DNA from: Mytilinidion resinicola
Lineage: Eukaryota > Ascomycota > Dothideomycetes > Mytilinidiales > Mytilinidiaceae
Direction of reading: 5' to 3'
Length of the DNA stretch: 64,000 nt
Assembly (NCBI RefSeq): GCF_010093595.1
Contig: NW_022985438.1
Coordinates: 1 to 64,000, forward strand
Shown here: one piece after another, positions 58,301-64,000 of the stretch
Layout of the letters: each line of letters starts with the position of its first letter
Position numbering within the stretch: position 1 is the first letter of the stretch
The notes under the pieces: model-generated
What the model was told of the DNA's origin: nothing
The model's input: only the letters and a program-made list of their open reading frames with translations
The model's database searches: none
Program-made: the position numbers and the translations under genes

Positions 58301-59212
58301 GCCCTAGTTTATAGCTAAATTCTAGAGATACCTAACTAGCTGCCTAAGAATTAACTACCTACTATTAACTATATACTACTCTAAAACTAATAGCTAGACT
58401 AAAAAAGCTAATACTATTTTAGAATAGTACTTATAGGTATATATATTCTATTTATAGGATAACTAGGCTAAATAGCTACCTTTAGCTAAACTGTTAATTA
58501 ATACTATAAATTCTAAAAGCACCTATATTTCCCTCTTTTTTATAAACTATAGCTTCCACCTATATTTAGGTTTTAAGCCGGTTAAACTATTAACCCGCCT
58601 GCTTACTAGAGATGCTAAGCGCTTTACTAAGCGTATAGAAAAGATTCTAGAATATTTAAAGTCTAAACTTACTGCCTTCTATACCTAATATAAGGATAAT
58701 ATAAACTATAACTATTGCCCTACTTATAACTATTAAGTTAACAACTTAGTATAGTTAAATACTAAGAATATTAAAACCCTCCGCCCCTAGAAAAAGCTAG
58801 ATTAGAAAAATCTTAGACTATTCCGCGTAGAGAAGGTTGTTAGCCCTTATATATACCGCCTAACCTTACTAAAAAGCATGCGCAACTATAATATTTTCTA
58901 TATTAGTTTACTAAAACCTGCCGCGAATAATCCGCTGCCCGGCTAGTATTAAGAACTACCGCCGCTAGTTAAAGTTAAAGGCTTAAAGAAGTAGAAAGTC
59001 GAGGAAGTTATCGACTTTTAATAGGAGCGTTGCGGTTATAGCCGCCCCCGCCTAAAGTATACAGTAAAGTAGACCGGATATAACAAAGTTATAGAAGCGC
59101 CCGCTAACTATTTAGAATATACTAAGGAAGCTATCTAGTTATTCTATCGCTGTTACCCTAAAAAGCCCGGTTTTTAGGCCTTAATAAAGTTCGGCTATAA
59201 AAAAAGGAGTAC

Positions 59213-59480
59213 TATTATAGCTTAAATAGTAAAGCTTACTGTATAGTATAACACGTAATATTAGAACCCGGCAAGAGGCCTTATTATAAGGGCCTATGCG
59301 AGCCTTAGCAGGAGTATACCTGCTAACCGCTGCCCTGCCTTTTTATAGCTCCTTAAGCTACGTTTTATTATTTAACCTGCCTGCCTGCTGTATATTATAG
59401 AACACGTAGTAAATTTAGTTATTACTTCTACCTACCTACCTAAGCTAGCTAGGGTAATCCTGCTGCCTAAAACCGTGATA
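59213..59480 (+). repeat. 3' LTR of the gypsy element
   Basis: 268 bp, preceded by a purine tract and followed by the ATAGC duplication. Differences from the 5' LTR are mainly transitions. Confidence 0.88.
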
Positions 59481-59845
59481 ATAGCTATAATAATATAGAG
59501 GATAATTACTAGATCTTCTATTATAACCTTAGTTATAGTATAGATTACCTAGCTATTAATTTTAGATATTACTAGTATAAAATATCGCCTATTTTTATAT
59601 TTAACCGCGTTAACTTCTTTAGCAAAAAATTCTAGTCTAGCTTATTCTTTAGCTACCGCCGGTTCCTTTTTATTCCTAATAGTAACTCTGCTAGTATTTT
59701 AGGGGACTAGTAAAAGACTAGTACTTCCTAACTTACTAGGTTTAATATTAGCAATTATAATATAACTAGTATTTTATATTTAATAGAGGAAGTTTATAGT
59801 ATATAGTTAAATAGCTTAATAAGCGCCTTAAAGTTTATAGATAGG
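59481..59845 (-). repeat. Dispersed repeat X, copy 2, right part
   Basis: Continues the alignment to copy 1 (36290-36650) after the gypsy insertion. Similarity ends near 59845. Confidence 0.75.
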
Positions 59846-61253
59846 ACTATAACTTTCTTAAAAAAGGTCTAGTATTTGCACTCGACTATAACCTATATAT
59901 ATAACTAAAATATAGTCGAGATAATAGTAAATCCGCCTTTTCCTTTATTTTAGAAGCGATATTTACTTATAGTTATAAAATAGGTATATAGATTATATAA
60001 TTACTATATAGAACGCTAGCGGCTAATACAGCGCTAGCGACCTATATTAGGCCGCTCCGCTTTTACCTTTTTTTTTTTTATATTACTACTTCTATAGTAT
60101 AGTAATATAACTGTTTCTAATTGCTATTTACCTATTAAGCGAGTTCTTATAGCTGTAAATAGAACAATTAATAGTATAATTAACGTCCCCTAGCGGAAAA
60201 CCCCCTGTACCGGAATAAATCTATTATTTAGGTATTCTAACTCTTTTCCTTATAATCCTATTAAATTATAGTTAGTATATTATAATTTCTGCCTAGGAAA
60301 CTAGTATATAGCTAAAAAAATACAACGCTTTTAATTATACTATCGATTATTTCTTTTAGAGCTATAATAGAATTCGGTTATACTATAAAAGAAGACTTTC
60401 TATATATTAGGCGTAAAGGCGATAATATAAATATAATTTTTAGGTATAAGGTATTCTAAATATTTAGGAGTAGCTATAGTATATAACTTATATAGAACTA
60501 TAGAAGATCTTAATATATATACTACCTTAAATAATCCGACGGCGTTTTAGCTGCTGATTTTAGAGGGTTATAATGCCGTTTTCTAAGGCTAACTTGCTAT
60601 AAAACCTCCCTAACCGCGCCGGCACGGGCACGAGCGCACGTCCCCCTCGGGTTTCCTCTATTAGTTAGCGTAGGCGCCAACAGTTAAAGGGATTCTAGAG
60701 CCCGTTTTATATCCTAAACGCAGCGGCACGCCTATAACCTTAGTCTATTCTTAACGCCCGCATTATATTAACCCAAACTAAGGCCGCTCTGCCTGCGGCG
60801 TACTTAAACCCTTCTGCTCTTTGTTAGCAATAGATCCGCGCACAAGGCCCGCTCTTTCTTATCTTTCCTCCGCTCTCTCTTATTTTTCCTCCACCTAAAG
60901 CCGCGACTTCAGGACATCGCGCCCGTTTTAAACACACGCCGCACTGCTCGTTAACCAACCCTTAGAACTCCTACCCTTACGGCGAAGTAGCACCCGTACT
61001 CTAACCTTCGGGTTATAGGCTCTGCCCCTGTAAGCTTAGGATATACAGCCTCTCCACGCGAAAAGGCCGTCTAGCCTCCTAATCGGCAGTGGCACGAGTA
61101 ACTATAAGGCCTTTTTGCACGCTATTAGGAAGCAAAAAGTGTTTAGACAGCATCCGAAGCCGAGAATACTCGGCTTACCGCTATAACAGAAACCTGGTTA
61201 CCGTTTACCACCACCTTATTTAACACCGCTCTGCTACTACAGCAGATTAGCGT
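59846..61253. other. TA-rich block passing into less mutated DNA upstream of the recombinase relic
   Basis: The first ~700 bp are RIP-like. From about 60600 to 61250 CG dinucleotides are much more frequent and strings such as GGCACGGGCACGAGCGCACG survive. No open frame is recognised. It is the 5' flank of the recombinase relic. Confidence 0.5.
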
Positions 61254-61411
61254 CTTCCTTTATTAAGCTCTTTTATTAAGCTCTTAGTTAAGCTCTTCCT
61301 TTATTAATATCTACCTTTATTAACCTCTACTTTTATTAACCTCTATTATTATCGACCTTTATTAACCTTTATTAACCTCTACCTTTATTAACCTCTACCT
61401 TTATCGACCTC
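61254..61411 (+). repeat. Minisatellite of ~15-bp CCTTTATTAACCTCTA units
   Basis: About ten imperfect units, the first few degenerate (TTATTAAGCTCT), lie 50-100 bp upstream of the start of the DUF3435-type relic. Confidence 0.85.
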
Positions 61412-61454
61412 TATATACTAATATACGCTATTATCTATTAGTTAACAATTTGTC

Positions 61455-63293
61455 TAAGGCGAGCAAGTATACGGAGTCTAATATAGATAATAGTATAGTG
61501 TCGGATACTAATCTAACCGATATTAATACTTATACTAATAAGGACAATAAGTATAACAAGCAATACGAAGGTATAGAGGATAGAGTATAGCTATTTTCTA
61601 ATAAAAACTATCCGCCTAAGTACTACCTCTAATAGCTGGAAATATTTAATAATTAAGAGTATATAAAAAAGGATTATAAGGACGGTACTACTCGCCTGCT
61701 AGATTATATAGAAAATTAGTAGAATTAGTAGGTTACTAGTTTCTATACTCTAGTATTAACCTGCGCTGGACTTAAGAATATAACGCTAATATAGTATAAA
61801 TACTAGATATACTTTAGAAAAAACAACTTCTATTCCTATATAACTGTGTCCGTCCGTATACTATATACTTTCTTTAACTAGCTACTTAGTTAGCGCTAAG
61901 GGAAGAAAGAAAGGAAACGTTAGGGTACTAAGTATACTAGCTCCCTTAGAATATACTGGAAGGTATATCGCCTGGTATATAAAAGAGCAACTAGTAGTAA
62001 AATAGATAGTAAAATAAACCGGAGCATATATAAGGTACTAAGAAAACTAGCTAAAAAGTATAACCTAAAAAAGGTAGGGTAAGATAAGGCCTGTATATAT
62101 ATAGAGGATTAGACTAAAGTACTATAAATAAACCTTATAATAACTAAAAAAAGATATTTTTATAAATAGTATAGGATATAAGCCTAGATCTACTTATAGC
62201 TTAGTAGGTTTACAGCAAATCGGCTATAAGCTATTCTTAGGCTCTGCTATTAATATATATAGGTTACCCTACTCCGGGATCTAAAAGGGGGGCCTTATCG
62301 GGTATTACTAGAGTTTACCTTTAAATTTATAAAGGAGTTCCTTAGGATAAAAGATATATAAGTCTATAAGTCTTCCTGCTAATATCTATATATTTTTAAG
62401 GAAATACTAATTTTAGCAAGGAATACCTTCCCTTTCCCTAAAATTATCTATAATAAATCCCTTATCTTTAGTCTATATATTTCCTTTCTTAAAGTGCTTT
62501 TCCGTAATTAGGTGTTTACAGCATATAATCTAATATCCGAAAAGGAATTAAGCAGGCTCTATATTCTACTAGGGCGCAATAAGCTACTATTACGCCTTAA
62601 TAGTAAATTAGATAATATTCTAGTACTTCGGCAACCTATAAAAACCCCGAACGGCTAGGCTATTTCTTCTAATTAGCCTCTTTAGTACTCCACGTTGCTG
62701 CCTTAGATTAGAGTACTAGAAGAGATTATAGGGTTTACCTAAATTACCTATCCCTATTTATTAAGATATAATAAAGGGAAGGCCTTTAATAAAAATAGTA
62801 AGCTTAGCCTAAGCTATTATTAGGAAGATATAGAATTAATATAATATATAGGTAATATTAGCAAGGCTATATAAAACCTTATAATAACGCACCGCGATAT
62901 CCGGACGTTTTTAAAACACTATCTTTTACGAAAGATTACTATAGATATATAAGCTATTATATAAGGTATTTAGCCCTAAAATATAATAATATAAGCAGCT
63001 TATACTATAAGTCGTTTAATTAATACCCGACGGCTATAACAGCTTACTCCGGAACAATCTATATTAGTAAACAATTATCCTGCCGTTTAATACCTGCTCT
63101 AAAAACAAAAGAAACTTAAATATACCTTTTAAAATGCTATAAAACATCTAAAGTATAAAGAGCTTAGTTGCAAAATTAATTAGGAAAGGCAGCGCCTGCG
63201 AGATGCCCTTCTTTAGGATATTAAAGAACGTTAGGAGTATAAGCAACCTGTGCGTGATGTTAAGCAGCAACTTGCCGGTATTAAAGTTAAAAC
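61455..63293 (+). pseudogene. DUF3435-type tyrosine recombinase (Starship captain family) relic
   Basis: A single plus-strand frame, broken only by TAG/TAA at former CAG/CAA/TGG sites, covers about 610 codons from a decayed start near 61460. Family landmarks appear in order. An early core-binding segment reads ILYTFFN, then SSLRIYWKVYRLVY. The first arginine box is FTANRL.AILRL near 62220. FPFPKIIYNKSLIFSLYIS spans about 62430-62490. A second box is YPYLLRYNKGKAF near 62760. The catalytic block HRDIRTFLKHYLLRK (62890-62935) has the expected His, Arg and Tyr. The end reads ERQRLRDALL and VRDVKQQLAG. DUF3435 proteins are the tyrosine recombinases that mobilise giant fungal Starship elements, though many copies are solitary. 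The LTR starting at 63294 cuts off the C-terminus. Confidence 0.8.
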
Positions 63294-63703
63294 TGTCACG
63301 GTATCGACCGCGACACCCTACCTACCGAAATTCTGCCGCAGATTGCTACAACTCCAGCAATCTGCACCGGCCTACTACCGTTGGCCGGCCTCCTGCTCTG
63401 CCTGCCCTGCTCCGCTCCCGTCTCGCTTCCGCTTCCTATCCTGTCCCGCTCCAGCCACCTACCGGCTGCCCCCTTTTCCTATCACCTGATCTGGTAAGGA
63501 CCTCGCGTACACGCATGCCACGCGCCGAAACGGCATAGAGGCCGTACGCCACGCGCTCGGCCACGCCCTTATATCCGGTGGCCCGTCTCCCGTCTTCCTG
63601 TCCCTTACACAACGTCTTAATTCTCCACGTAGCATTGTATATAGCACCTAATTAACGCTCCTTTTTAAGCCCTCGACCTCTCGCGTGTAGCGCTATCGTG
63701 ACA
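63294..63703 (+). repeat. LTR, 410-bp family, largely unmutated; probably a 5' LTR
   Basis: It starts TGTCACGGTATCGACC and ends GCGCTATCGTGACA, and is the reverse complement of the solo LTR at 13364-13773 with few differences. The bases next to it are not a duplication (AAAAC versus CTAAT). A gag-like frame follows, so it is best read as the 5' LTR of an element running off the window. Frames inside it are not genes. Confidence 0.85.
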
Positions 63704-64000
63704 CTAATACTATAACTAGGTTGCTTCCTAGCCGCTCTATTCCACCTTTGAAAAGCTTATTTAGCATGCCTAATAATACCCCCTCTACTAGCCCTTTTGC
63801 TATTAGCGCCTCCCTAAACCTAAATACTACTACTGCCAGCTATATCCCGCCTAACCTAGCCTTGCCGCTGTAGAGTAGCAACCTCTAGTCCTAGAATACT
63901 AACCTAGGCCGGGATAATTACTTCTAGCTTTTACTAGAAATAATAACTATACTCCTAGGTTCTAGAATAGCTATAATATAGCAGTTATTAAAGCCTTTAA
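63704..64000 (+). pseudogene. Start of a retrotransposon internal region (gag-like), RIP-mutated, cut by the window end
   Basis: The ATG at about 63759 opens MPNNTPSTSPFAIS, then after RIP-type TAGs NTNLGRDNYF and LLEIITILLGSR. This resembles the N-terminus of copia-type gag (L-x-G-x-N-Y-x-x-W). A copia assignment is tentative. The mutated body contrasts with the clean LTR beside it. Confidence 0.45.

Larger units (their letters stand above)
53368..59480 (+). mobile_element. Ty3/gypsy chromovirus-type LTR retrotransposon, RIP-inactivated
   Basis: LTRs of equal length (53368-53635 and 59213-59480, 268 bp) have RIP-altered TGT..ACA ends. The 5-bp target duplication ATAGC lies at 53363-53367 and 59481-59485, and a polypurine tract (AAAAAAAGGAG) precedes the 3' LTR. 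Reading through RIP stops, the order on the plus strand is as follows. Gag spans about 54160-54640 (FRLC..NNKEFSVFLTKFQRLALEEE, FLQDLDNRRKQY). Reverse transcriptase spans about 56300-57050, with active-site box YLNSILIY where YLDD is expected. RNase H follows. Integrase spans about 57880-58500, with its zinc region, DFITHLLYSGKYNIILIIVD and the DDE residues. A C-terminal chromodomain lies at about 58995-59180 (YTVK.TGY...APANYLEYTKEA). Few indels are evident, only transitions and one nested solo LTR at 55020. Confidence 0.9.

Noticed and set aside
63203..63538. 111-codon frame across the recombinase end and LTR
   Set aside because: It joins an out-of-frame piece of the DUF3435 relic to LTR sequence; chance frame.

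Overview
The window looks like a chromosome segment of a filamentous ascomycete (Pezizomycotina). Genes carry short introns with GT..AG ends and CTAAY/CTGAY branch sites. The protein families are typical of these fungi: a HET-domain protein, a fungal aminoglycoside-phosphotransferase-like kinase and a Fig1-like membrane protein. The DNA is strongly bipartite. Blocks of ordinary composition (about 5.3-13.3 kb, 14.9-22.6 kb and 27.65-32.9 kb) alternate with extremely TA-rich blocks (1-5.3, 13.8-14.9, 22.65-27.65 and 32.9-64 kb). In the TA-rich blocks CpA/TpG is almost exhausted and reading frames are riddled with TAG/TAA where CAG, CAA or TGG is expected. This is the signature of repeat-induced point mutation (RIP). 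The species cannot be named from the sequence.

Ordinary blocks. At 5.3-6.7 kb lies a two-exon gene for a low-complexity protein with a C-terminal SANT/Myb-like motif; its 5' end runs into the RIP block. At 8-10.6 kb is a patch of transposon debris (dispersed repeats A and B, a gag-like relic, a LINE ORF1 piece). Next come a HET-domain gene (10.6-12.7 kb, minus strand) and an intact 410-bp solo LTR with a 5-bp target duplication. The second block holds a Fig1-like membrane protein, a triplicated 70-bp repeat, an APH-family kinase, a small conserved gene with a nonsense codon, and the 3' end of a mitochondrial branched-chain ketoacid dehydrogenase E1-beta gene cut off at a minisatellite. The third block carries an N-terminally truncated fungal repeat-family protein with an internal duplication, rearranged copies of repeats A and B, and two unrecognised small genes.

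RIP blocks. Several mobile elements can be delimited to the base. Two pogo/Tc1-like DNA transposons of 1849 bp belong to one family, and a third of 1847 bp belongs to another; all are flanked by TA. A chromodomain-bearing Ty3/gypsy element (53368-59480, 268-bp LTRs, target duplication ATAGC) carries a further solo LTR (target duplication AAAAG). A dispersed repeat of unknown nature (X) was split by this element. The 410-bp LTR family occurs three times.

Among this debris are relics that are not ordinary transposon genes: a DUF3435-type tyrosine recombinase (the Starship 'captain' family) near the right end, and apparent remains of a kinase, a BYS1/thaumatin-like cell-wall protein, a SET-domain protein and a WD40 STAND/NLR-type protein. 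A mutated captain plus scattered accessory genes may mean that part of this block derives from a giant cargo-carrying element or from RIPed segmental duplications. This is inference: no element boundary is visible and the captain is itself broken by an LTR. No functional operon-like system, CRISPR array, rRNA or convincing tRNA gene was seen.
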